A stretch of 64,000 nt of DNA, taken from assembly GCA_001464915.1 (NCBI GenBank), contig LNED01000043.1, positions 168,469-232,468 on the forward strand, written 5' to 3'. Below the pieces are notes generated by a model that saw nothing but the letters and a program-made list of their open reading frames with translations, was not told the DNA's origin and did no database searches. Below are positions 7,598 through 15,735 of the stretch, in pieces. This DNA comes from Sphingomonadales bacterium Ga0077531. GTDB lineage: Bacteria; Pseudomonadota; Alphaproteobacteria; Sphingomonadales; Sphingomonadaceae. Every line of letters starts with the position of its first letter. Position 1 is the stretch's first letter. The position numbers were made by a program, and so were the translations under genes.

Positions 7598-9295
7598 TCA
7601 AGCAGCCAGAACACGTACCTCATCACGCGCGAGGTTCGGTCCGGGTAGCGCGCGCTCACGCCCCAATGCGGCGAACACCAGATCGATCAGCCGTTCGGCC
7701 CCGCCGCTCAGACTCATGTCGACCGGCAACATGCCAAGTGCGCTGAACTCCTCGGTGTCGGCGGCGCTTGGCACGGCGATTACGCGGGCGATCCCCGGCA
7801 GGCGTTCCTGCACCAGCGGGGTCAGCTCTCGCGATACGGCAGTGTTGCCGGTTGCGATCACCAGTACTTCGCGTTGCCCCATCCCGATCGCATCCCAGCT
7901 GCGCGGATCGGCGGAATTGGCATGGTGGACGTGGTAACCATCGGCCAGCGCCAGCTGGAACCGGGCATGATCGGCTTCCAGCGCGAGATAGCCGATATCA
8001 TTATACGCCAGCGCATCGGCCAACGCGCGGCCCGCCGGCGTCATACCGATGATCAACACCGGCGCATCGTCGCCCGCCAGCTTGGCATCGGGCGGCCCGG
8101 CGCGCAGGCGGCCCGCCAGCTTGCGCCCAATATTCGAGATCAGCGGGGTAACCGCAAGGCTGATGGCAATCGCAGTGACCAGCGCCGATACCAGCCGCCC
8201 CTCAACCAGCCCCGCCACCGCAGGCAAGGCCAGCAGGACCAGCGCAAACTCGCTCCCCTGCCCCAGCAGAAACCCCAATTGGATCGATCCCGGCACCGAC
8301 CAGCGGTTGAGCAGGCCCGCGATCACATTCAACCCGCATTTCAGCGCGATCATCCCGGCGGTAACCCCTGCCACCAGCGCCCAGTCCTGCACCAGCAGCG
8401 CCCAGTCCTGCACCAGCAGCGCCGGATCGATGCTCAGCCCGACCGAGATGAAGAAGAAACTGAGGAACAGCCCGCGAAACGCGTCAATCTCGGCCTGCAC
8501 CAGAATGCGGTAACGCGAATCCGCCACCGCCATCCCGCCCAGAAACGCGCCCAGCGTCAGCGATAGCCCCGCCATCCCGGTCGCCCACCCGGCGGCAAGC
8601 GCGATGAACAGCGCGGTGGCGGTATAAACCTCGGTCGTGCCGGCGCGGGCGATGAGGTTGAACAAGGGTTCGGTCAGATACCGCGCAAACAGCACCGCTA
8701 TCCCGAACGCGGCCAGCGCCTTGGCCCCGGCGAGGCCGAGTTGCGGCAGCAACGCACCCCCGCTCGCCAACGCTCCGGCAGCAACCAGCAGCAGGATCGC
8801 GGCAATATCCTGAAAGATCAGGATTGATTGCGCCGCCCGACCGACCGGGCAATCCTCCTGCCCCCGCTCCCGCACCAGCCCGATGACGACGGCAGTGGAG
8901 GAAAGGCCGAGCGCAAACCCGGCAATCACCGCAAAGGTGATCGGCAGGCCGAAGGCTGCAAACAACGCCGCGAAGGCTCCGCCCGACACCAGCATTTGCA
9001 GGCTGCCGAACCCGAAGATATTGCCCGCCTCAGCCCGAATGCGGCCCAGCGAGAAATGCAGACCAAGGTTGAACAGCAGGAACATCACGCCTGCCTCTGC
9101 CATCGCGGCGACCACCGGCCCGCTGAAACCATCGGCGAAACCAAGGCTCGCCAACCCCAGGCCCAGACCAAGGTAACCGACAATCGGATTGAGCCGCAGC
9201 GCCCGCGAAGCCAGCGCCGCGCCAATACCCAGCCCCAGCAAGGTGATCGCCGGTTGGATGGTTGCGACCACCGAATGCGCGCTGTCGCCTGCCAT
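7598..9295 (-). CDS. Monovalent cation:proton antiporter-2 (CPA2/KefB-like) with C-terminal NAD-binding-like domain
   Basis: A 565-residue inner-membrane antiporter exchanging K+ or Na+ for protons. The first ~390 residues form the Na/H-exchanger fold, with about 12 hydrophobic segments and the family motifs GLSSTAVVIGL and SILIFQDIAA. The last ~150 residues resemble a TrkA-N (RCK) domain, starting DAPVLIIGMTPAGRALA; the nucleotide loop reads GMTPAG instead of GxGxxG, so NAD binding may be weak. A perfect 21-bp tandem duplication (8378-8419) doubles seven residues, ALLVQDW, between membrane segments. No ancillary KefF/KefG gene is adjacent. The ATG at 9295 directly precedes the conserved part. 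Confidence 0.9.
   Translation of the reverse strand: MAGDSAHSVVATIQPAITLLGLGIGAALASRALRLNPIVGYLGLGLGLASLGFADGFSGPVVAAMAEAGVMFLLFNLGLHFSLGRIRAEAGNIFGFGSLQMLVSGGAFAALFAAFGLPITFAVIAGFALGLSSTAVVIGLVRERGQEDCPVGRAAQSILIFQDIAAILLLVAAGALASGGALLPQLGLAGAKALAAFGIAVLFARYLTEPLFNLIARAGTTEVYTATALFIALAAGWATGMAGLSLTLGAFLGGMAVADSRYRILVQAEIDAFRGLFLSFFFISVGLSIDPALLVQDWALLVQDWALVAGVTAGMIALKCGLNVIAGLLNRWSVPGSIQLGFLLGQGSEFALVLLALPAVAGLVEGRLVSALVTAIAISLAVTPLISNIGRKLAGRLRAGPPDAKLAGDDAPVLIIGMTPAGRALADALAYNDIGYLALEADHARFQLALADGYHVHHANSADPRSWDAIGMGQREVLVIATGNTAVSRELTPLVQERLPGIARVIAVPSAADTEEFSALGMLPVDMSLSGGAERLIDLVFAALGRERALPGPNLARDEVRVLAA
8378..8419 (-). repeat. 21-bp perfect tandem duplication inside the antiporter gene
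   Basis: Two identical 21-base units, 8378-8398 and 8399-8419, lie head to tail and keep the reading frame, encoding two copies of a seven-residue segment (ALLVQDW then ALLVQDW). The unit itself begins and ends with similar CACCAG/CCAGCAG sequence, which favours slipped-strand copying. Confidence 0.9.
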
Positions 9296-9422
9296 GTCAG
9301 CCCCTTTGCCCTAATTTCAGGTGCGAAATGGGCGTTAGCGCGGCTGCTGGCAAGCATTGGCCTACGGCACTGATCTACACCACTGGCGCAACACCGGGCA
9401 AATGTGCCAAGGCGTATCCCAT

Positions 9423-9504
9423 GCGGGCGTGGCGGAATGGTAGACGCCGGGGACTTAAAATCCCCTGAGCTTTGCTCGTGCGGGTTCGAATCCCGCCGCC
9501 CGTA
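9423..9504 (+). tRNA. tRNA-Leu (anticodon UAA)
   Basis: An 82-base class II tRNA. The acceptor stem GCGGGCG (9423-9429) pairs with CGCCCGT (9497-9503) with one terminal G-U. The anticodon stem GGGGA/TCCCC encloses loop CTTAAAA with anticodon TAA at 9456-9458. There is a long variable arm GAGC-TTT-GCTC, and the T stem GCGGG/CCCGC holds loop TTCGAAT. The discriminator is A9504 and CCA is not encoded. It decodes UUA, and UUG by wobble, both rare codons in this GC-rich DNA. Confidence 0.96.
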
Positions 9505-9562
9505 CTGGCCATCCGTTCTGGCCACCCGCACTGGCCAACTGTTCTGGCCGCCCTTACCGGCC
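9505..9562 (+). repeat. Degenerate 13-bp tandem repeat directly after tRNA-Leu
   Basis: Starting at the base after the tRNA discriminator, four 13-base units share the head CTGGCC: CTGGCCATCCGTT, CTGGCCACCCGCA, CTGGCCAACTGTT and CTGGCCGCCCTTA, followed by a partial CCGGCC. The array lies in the tRNA 3' trailer and codes for nothing recognisable. Confidence 0.8.
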
Positions 9563-9620
9563 CCATCCCCCGCCCTCCTTATTCGCAATTATTGCCCCCT
9601 TAACGCTTTGCCGCTTAGCG

Positions 9621-10289
9621 ATGCAGGCAGATTTGGGACAACATGGCATGGACACGGGCGCGAGCACGGCAAAGCTACATCACGAACCGCTGGCGGCGGG
9701 CGAGGAGCTGCGCGCCGCGCCGCGCTTCACGCTGCTGATCCGCGCGGCCAAGCTGGTGTCAGCCCAGGGCGAATTCGTGTGCGTCATCCGCGATGTCTCC
9801 GAAACCGGGATCAGCGTGCGATTGTTCCACAAGCTTCCCGGCTGCAAAACCTTCGCGCTGCACATGCCCGCCGGCGCCGTCTACGAAATCACCAACGTAT
9901 GGGAACGCGGCAACGAAGCCGGTTTCAGCTTTGACGAGCCGGTGGACGTGCAGCAGTTGATCAGCGAATCGGGCGAATACCCCAAACGCGGACTGCGGCT
10001 CGGCCTGTGTTTCCCGGTTAACGTCTCGACGCTCAGCCACCGCTTCGAAGGCGTGGTCGAAAACCTGTCGCAGCAGGGCGCGCGGATTGCCTGCGACGGA
10101 TTGCTCGCAATCGACCAGAATATCCGCATCGAAGCGCCCAGCCTGATTGGCGAAGTGCGCGAGGTGCGGGCCAAGGTACGGTGGCGGCGCGATTCCCGCT
10201 ATGGGCTGGTGTTTGATGACACCTTCACACTCGGCGATTTCGCCCGGATTGCCGCCCTGTTGCAGGCCCCGGCATTGCTTGAAGATTAG
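9621..10289 (+). CDS. Tandem PilZ-domain protein
   Basis: A 222-residue cytoplasmic protein with two PilZ-like modules. The first (about residues 30-115) has the DxSxxG motif as DVSETG after an Arg-rich strand (RFTLLIR). The second (about 122-215) has NLSQQG after KRGLRLG. PilZ domains bind cyclic di-GMP through an RxxxR loop and the D/NxSxxG strand. In both copies the arginine spacing departs from the consensus, so ligand binding is not assured. It may link c-di-GMP to motility, exopolysaccharide or cell-cycle output; no partner gene is adjacent. A second start at ATG 9648 is equally possible, since neither has a strong ribosome site. Confidence 0.8.
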   Translation: MQADLGQHGMDTGASTAKLHHEPLAAGEELRAAPRFTLLIRAAKLVSAQGEFVCVIRDVSETGISVRLFHKLPGCKTFALHMPAGAVYEITNVWERGNEAGFSFDEPVDVQQLISESGEYPKRGLRLGLCFPVNVSTLSHRFEGVVENLSQQGARIACDGLLAIDQNIRIEAPSLIGEVREVRAKVRWRRDSRYGLVFDDTFTLGDFARIAALLQAPALLED

Positions 10290-10297
10290 GCGCCGAA

Positions 10298-10795
10298 TCA
10301 GGCCGGCACGAACTTCAGCGCATCGCCATTGATGCAATGCCGCTTGCCCGTCGGCTGCGGCCCGTCGCCAAAGATATGGCCCAGATGCCCGCCGCAATCG
10401 GCGCAGTGCACTTCGGTACGGGGATAGCCGATCTTGTAATCGGTGGTGGTGCCAATCGCGCCCTTATCGACTGGCTGCCAGAAACTCGGCCAGCCCGTGC
10501 CGCTGTCATACTTGTGCGCTGAGGCATAAAGCCGGTTGCTGCAACCCGCACACACGAATGTGCCCTTGCGCTTTTCCTTGTCGAGCGGCGAGGTGAAGGC
10601 GCGTTCGGTGCCTTCTTCGCGCAGGATGTAATATTGATCCTTGGTCAGGATCTTGCGCCATTCGGCGTCGGTCTTGCCCTTGGGGAAGCTCTTGGCCTCA
10701 GCCGGGGATGCGCCGCAGGAGGCGACGAACGGCAGCGCCGCGCCAATTCCGGCAGCGGCGATCACAGTGCGGCGGTTCAAATGGGGCAGGCGCAT
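10298..10795 (-). CDS. msrB: Exported peptide-methionine (R)-S-oxide reductase
   Basis: A 165-residue MsrB, which reduces the R epimer of methionine sulfoxide in proteins. The N-terminus carries a twin-arginine type signal (NRRTVIAAAGIGAALPF) and a possible lipobox VASC, so it should work outside the cytoplasm. The catalytic domain has the two zinc pairs CAGC and CADC, the GTGWPSFW substrate motif and the active-site Cys in RHCINGDALKF. No cytochrome-type electron donor (MsrQ) or MsrA is adjacent, so its reductant is unknown. ATG 10795 sits just before the twin arginines; ATGs at 10810 and 10813 are alternatives. It is convergent with the PilZ gene, 8 bases apart. Confidence 0.93.
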   Translation of the reverse strand: MRLPHLNRRTVIAAAGIGAALPFVASCGASPAEAKSFPKGKTDAEWRKILTKDQYYILREEGTERAFTSPLDKEKRKGTFVCAGCSNRLYASAHKYDSGTGWPSFWQPVDKGAIGTTTDYKIGYPRTEVHCADCGGHLGHIFGDGPQPTGKRHCINGDALKFVPA

Positions 10796-10895
10796 GGTCA
10801 GGTGTTCCATCATTCAAGAGGTAGGCGTTCCTGCCTTAATACGCCCGGAACGCCGCCGAAGTTTCACCCCCACTCGAATTGGCCCCGCGCGAACC

Positions 10896-12236
10896 TCAGA
10901 ATTCGGTGATTTCGACCTCAAGCTTGCGGAAGCCGTGGACGAAATTGGCCCGCACCCGCTCGACATCACCCGCGACATGCACCCGCATCCGGCGCTTGTG
11001 CATTTCTTCGAGCAGCACCTTCAGCTGCAATTCGGCCAACCGCGCGCCGACGCAGCGGTGGATGCCGTAACCGAACGCCAGATGCCGCCGCGCATTATCG
11101 CGCGTGATGTCGAGCTTGTCGGGGTTGGCGAACACTTCTTCGTCGCGGTTGGCGGAAAGATACCACAGCACGACCTTGTCGCCCGCCTTGATGGTCTGCC
11201 CGAACACTTCGGTGTCCTCGGTGCAGGTGCGGCGCATATGGGCGAGCGGGGTCTGATACCGCAGGCATTCCTGCACCGCGTTGGGGATCAGTTCGGGGTG
11301 TTCTTCAAACGCTTTGCGCTGATCGGGAAACTTGTCGAGCGCGTGGATGATGCCGCTCATGGTGTTGCGGGTGGTGTCGTTGCCGCCGACGATCAGCAGC
11401 ACCAGATTGCCCATGAATTCCTCGGGCCGCATCTGGTTCATCGCTTCGGAATGGAGCATCATTGAGATGAGATCGTTGCCCGGCTCCTTGTCCATCGTGC
11501 GTTCGATCCACAGCGACTGGAAATAGGCCCCCATTTCCTGAAGGAAGCCCCAGCGCATCTCATCCATTTCGCGCACGGTGGCGAGCTCGGTGTCGCCCGC
11601 CCAGTCCGACCACAGGGTGAGCAGGCGGCGGTCTTCCCACGGAAATCCGAACAGAATCGCCAGCATCCCGGTGGTGAGTTCGATCGAGACATTCTCGACC
11701 CAGTCAAAGGTCTTGCCGCGCGGCAGCCGGTCGAGCACTTCGCCGGTACGGGCGCGGATTTCGGCCTCCATATCGGTCACGGCTGATGGCGTGAATTTCG
11801 GCGCGACGGTGCGGCGTTGGCCGGTGTGCTGCGGCCGGTCCATCGCAATGAACATCGGCAATTCGCGCGGCGCATGGCCCGCCGCTGCCGCCTCGCTCTC
11901 GGTCAGCGGATTGAGGATCGTGATCCCGCCATGTTCCCAGCTTGACGAGAATGCTTCGGGCAAGGCTTCGATATGTTGAATCGCCTTGTGGCCAACCACC
12001 GCCCAATAGGGGCCGAACGGGCTTTCGGGGATGTAATGCAGTGGGCCAGCCTTGCGCATTTCGGCGAAGATCGGCTGCCAGGTGTCTTCGAAATAGATGT
12101 CCGACCGGCTGACGTCCCATGGGTGCGAATGGGCCGGGCGTTCTTCGGGATGGGCCGCGAAATGCGCCTTCAGCGCGTCGTAGGCGCTCGGTTCGCGGCG
12201 CACTTGCGGGCGTGTAGGGGCGGCGATGGTGGCCAT
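10896..12236 (-). CDS. Cytochrome P450, CYP153-like (alkane or fatty-acid terminal hydroxylase)
   Basis: A 446-residue soluble P450. The heme-binding loop is FGYGIHRCVG with Cys395, the oxygen-activating I-helix motif is GGNDTT (284-289), and the ExxR pair is E323-R326. The stretches FIAMDRPQHTGQRRTVAPKFTPS and SIELTTGMLAILFGFPWEDRR strongly resemble CYP153 enzymes, which hydroxylate the terminal carbon of medium-chain alkanes and fatty acids using a ferredoxin and ferredoxin reductase. No ferredoxin gene is adjacent; a candidate reductase lies at 15719-16990. A GGGAGAGAG ribosome site precedes the ATG. The promoter region holds a TGACA/TGTCA palindrome. Family call is by remembered similarity, not a search. 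Confidence 0.9.
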   Translation of the reverse strand: MATIAAPTRPQVRREPSAYDALKAHFAAHPEERPAHSHPWDVSRSDIYFEDTWQPIFAEMRKAGPLHYIPESPFGPYWAVVGHKAIQHIEALPEAFSSSWEHGGITILNPLTESEAAAAGHAPRELPMFIAMDRPQHTGQRRTVAPKFTPSAVTDMEAEIRARTGEVLDRLPRGKTFDWVENVSIELTTGMLAILFGFPWEDRRLLTLWSDWAGDTELATVREMDEMRWGFLQEMGAYFQSLWIERTMDKEPGNDLISMMLHSEAMNQMRPEEFMGNLVLLIVGGNDTTRNTMSGIIHALDKFPDQRKAFEEHPELIPNAVQECLRYQTPLAHMRRTCTEDTEVFGQTIKAGDKVVLWYLSANRDEEVFANPDKLDITRDNARRHLAFGYGIHRCVGARLAELQLKVLLEEMHKRRMRVHVAGDVERVRANFVHGFRKLEVEITEF

Positions 12237-12287
12237 GTCTCTCTCCCGTCGGGCGGCCTCCTGATGGGGCCGCTCTCATCCGACTCG

Positions 12288-12316
12288 CATCCTGCCGCAA
12301 CTGACAGAGATGTCAA
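12288..12316 (-). promoter_or_regulatory. Candidate promoter and palindrome upstream of CYP153
   Basis: On the minus strand TTGACA (12316-12311) is followed 17 bases later by AGGATG (12293-12288), a perfect -35 with a weak -10. The -35 overlaps a palindrome TGACA (12302-12306) / TGTCA (12311-12315) with a 4-base spacer, a possible operator. Confidence 0.4.
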
Positions 12317-12336
12317 TAACAGTTTTGATTCGGGAC

Positions 12337-13620
12337 TTATTCCGCAGGCTCAAGCGTGGCGGGCGCGCGGCGGCCAAACCAGCCCTTTTTCACGCGCCCG
12401 GCCCCGCCCGATTTCATCACCCGCTTGCGGAACAACAGCGACCCGCCCTTGACCAGCAGGATCACCGCGATGCCCTGCCACACCAGCGCCAGCGCGTGCG
12501 TCCACAGCGTGTCCTCCAACGCCGCGCGCGCCAGCATCGCAAACGGCGATGACAGCGGGAAAGCGATCGAGGTCAGTTCGAGCGGCGTGCCAGTCTGGCC
12601 GATATTGGCAGCCGACAGGAAGAACACCATCAATTGCAGCATGGTAACCGGCATCGACATGGTCTGCACTTCGCGCACCGACGATGCCATCGCGCCAATC
12701 GTCAGGAACAGCGAACCCAGCAGCAGATAGGCCATCGTGAAATACACGAGCCCGAGCGCGAGGAACATCGGCCAGCCGACCGCCGGCCCGGGCAGATCGC
12801 GGAAATTGGTCTGGGTGACGGTGACAATCGCATCCTCGGCAATCGCCCAGAAGCCCCAGCCGACCGTAAACCACACCGCGATACCGACAAACGACACGCC
12901 CAGCATCGCAAACAGCTTGCCCATGAACACCGCGTCCATCGGCAGGGCTGCGGCAAGGATTTCGATGATCTTGTTGCCCTTTTCCTCGGCGAGGTTGGAC
13001 AATACCATGCCGCCCAGCAGCATTGTCAGCAGGAACAACACCATCTGCGCCGCCTGTGCGGTGCGGATGCGGTTGGTGCGTTCAGACGCGGCGCTGGAAG
13101 CGACCACTTCGCTCGACGCCTGCGGGAAACGCGCCGGGGCAGCGCCGCTGGCGGTGGCGGCGATCAGTTCAATCGGGCCTTTCCAGCGATCAACCTGCCC
13201 TTGCGTGCCGACCAGTTGCGGCGCGGTGAGCGACCCGGTCAGGATTGCCGCATAATTGCCGCGCCGCTGATCAAGATATTCACGCGCATCGAAATTGCTG
13301 TCAGCCGACGCCTCGTCAATCACCCGCAATTCGGGCACCAACCCGCGCAGTTGCGGGCGCAGCGCGTCGGCTGCGGTGATCATCGCCGCGTTGTCTTCAG
13401 CTGACAGAGCAAGACCGATTTCGATGCTGACCGCGTTGCGTTGCACCTGCCCGCCAATACTTCCGGCCAATCCCCCGATCAGCACCGGGAACAGCGGGCC
13501 GATCAGGAAAAACAGGAACGCGCGGCTGAACAATACCGCGACGAAATCACGCCGGGTGATGACCCAGGCGGCTTCGAACACGTTGAGGCGCGGGCGAATG
13601 GGGGTGTCGATCTGGCTCAT
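12337..13620 (-). CDS. ABC-2 type transporter permease (NatB-like)
   Basis: A 427-residue membrane subunit of an ABC exporter. It has an N-terminal membrane anchor (about residues 25-50), a large extracytoplasmic region of roughly 150 residues, then five or so membrane segments in the C-terminal half, the layout of NatB/YhaP-type ABC-2 permeases. Its start overlaps the end of the ATPase gene by four bases, so the two are co-translated. NatAB in Bacillus exports sodium, but family members differ in substrate and none can be assigned here. The basic C-terminal tail is probably cytoplasmic. Confidence 0.88.
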   Translation of the reverse strand: MSQIDTPIRPRLNVFEAAWVITRRDFVAVLFSRAFLFFLIGPLFPVLIGGLAGSIGGQVQRNAVSIEIGLALSAEDNAAMITAADALRPQLRGLVPELRVIDEASADSNFDAREYLDQRRGNYAAILTGSLTAPQLVGTQGQVDRWKGPIELIAATASGAAPARFPQASSEVVASSAASERTNRIRTAQAAQMVLFLLTMLLGGMVLSNLAEEKGNKIIEILAAALPMDAVFMGKLFAMLGVSFVGIAVWFTVGWGFWAIAEDAIVTVTQTNFRDLPGPAVGWPMFLALGLVYFTMAYLLLGSLFLTIGAMASSVREVQTMSMPVTMLQLMVFFLSAANIGQTGTPLELTSIAFPLSSPFAMLARAALEDTLWTHALALVWQGIAVILLVKGGSLLFRKRVMKSGGAGRVKKGWFGRRAPATLEPAE

Positions 13621-14627
13621 GCGCGGGCTCCTGCCTGATCGGCCTCAAGCTGACGGGCGGCGGCCTCCCCCGCGATGGCAACGAAAGCATCGTGCAGCCC
13701 GGCGCGCTCGATCGAGAGCGAAAGGATGCCCGCCTCGCCGTCGATCAGACCTTTCAGCAAAGGCTCGATCCCGGTTTCGGGCAGCGGGAACTGGAAGAAA
13801 TCGCCGTTGCGCTTGGTATCGGCAGGCAGGGCAGCCAGCCATGCGCCTTCGCGCGCCCGCGTTTCCAACCGCACCTGCGCCGGGATCCGGTCACGCGCGG
13901 CCTCGACACTGCCGGCATAAGGCACCTTGCCGCCGGCAATGATGGCGACACCTTCGCACAGGCGTTCGGCATGGTGAATGACGTGGGTGGAGAAGATCAC
14001 CGTCACGCCGTCTTCAGCCAGCGCGCGGATCATCACTTCCAGCTTGCCCTGATTGATCGCGTCGAGGCCGGAGAACGGTTCATCCAGCACCACCAAGCGC
14101 GGGCGGTGCACCAGCGTGCCGAGCAACTGCACTGTCTGTGCCATGCCTTTTGACAGCTGCCTGATCTGACGGTTGGCGGCATAGCCCAGCCCGTGGCGTT
14201 CGAGCAGTTCGGCAGCGCGCAGGCGGCCTTCTTTCAGCGGCAACCCGCGCAGCGCGCCCATGAAGGCAATCGCCTCGATGCACTTCATCGCCGGATAGAG
14301 CCCGCGTTCTTCGGGCAGGTATCCGATCAGGCGGCCAATATCGTGCGGTCGGTCATAGCCGAACACGCGGCGCACGCCTTCGTCTGGGTCAATAATGCCA
14401 AGCAGCATCCGCAAGGTCGTGGTCTTGCCCGCGCCATTGGGGCCAAGGATGCCGTAAATCGCGCCTTCGGGGACGGAGATATCCACGCCGTCGACCGCAC
14501 GCGTACCGTCAAAGCTTTTGACCAGCCCGCGCGCTTCGATGGCGAGGGGGCGGGTATCGACGGGAATGGCAATCGAGCCAGCCTGCCGATTGCCCAATGA
14601 AGTGTGATTGCTTACCGCCATGTCCAT
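13617..14627 (-). CDS. ABC transporter ATP-binding protein (NatA-like)
   Basis: A 336-residue ATPase that drives the adjacent ABC-2 permease. Walker A is GPNGAGKTT, the Q-loop region is GYLPEERGL, the signature reads QLSKGMAQTVQ and Walker B is LVVLDEPFSGLD, with the switch His in STHVIHHAE. The C-terminal ~100 residues form the extra domain common in NatA-type exporters (DUF4162-like). The first ~28 residues are not conserved; ATG 14621 is a possible later start. The ATGA overlap with the permease shows an operon of two genes. It is divergent from queG, with 46 bases between. Confidence 0.92.
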   Translation of the reverse strand: MDMAVSNHTSLGNRQAGSIAIPVDTRPLAIEARGLVKSFDGTRAVDGVDISVPEGAIYGILGPNGAGKTTTLRMLLGIIDPDEGVRRVFGYDRPHDIGRLIGYLPEERGLYPAMKCIEAIAFMGALRGLPLKEGRLRAAELLERHGLGYAANRQIRQLSKGMAQTVQLLGTLVHRPRLVVLDEPFSGLDAINQGKLEVMIRALAEDGVTVIFSTHVIHHAERLCEGVAIIAGGKVPYAGSVEAARDRIPAQVRLETRAREGAWLAALPADTKRNGDFFQFPLPETGIEPLLKGLIDGEAGILSLSIERAGLHDAFVAIAGEAAARQLEADQAGARA

Positions 14628-14673
14628 AGCCTACGCGGTTAGTCGGCAGGATTAAACGGGAGCCTCTCCAAAC

Positions 14674-15735
14674 ATGGTTAATGCCCCGGTGACATCTGAT
14701 CTCGAGACACGGATTGCGGCGCAGGCGGCGGCCCTGGGGTTTGCAACCTGCGGCTTTGCAAGCGCCGTAGAGGACCCGCTGCGCTCGGCCCGGCTGGAAC
14801 AATGGCTGGGCGAGGGGCAGCACGGCAGCATGGAATGGATGGCGGCGCGGCTGGATCACCGCCGTTCGCCGCAAGGGCTGTGGCCCGCCGCGCGCAGCGT
14901 CATCGCATTAGGCATGAGCTACGCCCCGGCGCATGATCCGCTGGCGCTCGAAGGATCGTCCACCCACGCACGGATTTCGGTCTATGCCCAAGGCAAGGAC
15001 TATCACGATGTCGTGAAAAAACGGCTCAAGGCGCTCGCCCGTTGGCTGGTGGACGCTGTGCCGGGAGCAGAGGTGAAGGTCTTCGTCGATACCGCCCCGG
15101 TGATGGAGAAACCCTTGGGGGAAGCGGCGGGGATCGGGTGGCAGGGCAAACACACCAATCTGGTCAGCCCGACCCACGGCAGTTGGCTATTCCTAGGCGC
15201 GATCTACACCACCTTAGAACTCGTCCCGGCCGATCCGCACCGCGACCAATGCGGGTCTTGCCGTGCCTGTCTGGATGCCTGCCCAACCGATGCCTTCCCC
15301 GCGCCGTATCAATTGGATGCACGGCGCTGCATTTCGTACCTCACCATCGAACATAAGGGCGAAGTCCCGCACGAATTCCGCGAAGCGCTCGGCAACCGCA
15401 TCTATGGCTGCGATGATTGTCTGGCGGTGTGTCCGTGGAACAAGTTCGCCAGCGAGGCGCAGGCGATCCGCGAATTCCTCCCCCGCGCCGAACTGGTGGC
15501 GCCGCGTCTGGCCGAGTTGCTGGCGCTGGATGATGCGGGGTTCCGGGCGCTGTTCTCTGGTTCACCGATCAAGCGCATTGGGCGCGACCGGTTTGTGCGG
15601 AACTGCCTTTATGCGGCGGGCAATAGCGGAAACCGCACGCTGGCCGCGCAGGTCGAGGCGCTCACCGACGATCCCGACCCGGTCGTCGCCGACGCGGCCC
15701 GGTGGGCGTTGGCGCGGCTCACATCAGGTCTTTGA
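14674..15735 (+). CDS. queG: Epoxyqueuosine reductase
   Basis: A 353-residue cobalamin- and iron-sulfur-dependent enzyme that carries out the last step of queuosine synthesis in tRNA, reducing epoxyqueuosine to queuosine. The central part has the QueG markers [29 protein letters not shown]. The two [4Fe-4S] clusters are held by [12 protein letters not shown] and [11 protein letters not shown], with an extra Cys in RRCISY. The C-terminal ~70 residues look like a short HEAT-like tail ([12 protein letters not shown]). No other queuosine gene is nearby. The 3' end overlaps the convergent flavoprotein gene by 17 bases. Confidence 0.95.
   Translation: MVNAPVTSDLETRIAAQAAALGFATCGFASAVEDPLRSARLEQWLGEGQHGSMEWMAARLDHRRSPQGLWPAARSVIALGMSYAPAHDPLALEGSSTHARISVYAQGKDYHDVVKKRLKALARWLVDAVPGAEVKVFVDTAPVMEKPLGEAAGIGWQGKHTNLVSPTHGSWLFLGAIYTTLELVPADPHRDQCGSCRACLDACPTDAFPAPYQLDARRCISYLTIEHKGEVPHEFREALGNRIYGCDDCLAVCPWNKFASEAQAIREFLPRAELVAPRLAELLALDDAGFRALFSGSPIKRIGRDRFVRNCLYAAGNSGNRTLAAQVEALTDDPDPVVADAARWALARLTSGL

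Noticed and set aside
9423..9620. Integration site or genomic island at tRNA-Leu
   Set aside because: No integrase, no direct repeat of the tRNA 3' end and ordinary housekeeping genes on both sides.
15719..15735. 17-base overlap of convergent queG and flavoprotein genes as a possible error
   Set aside because: Both C-termini look complete and convergent overlaps of this size are common in compact genomes.
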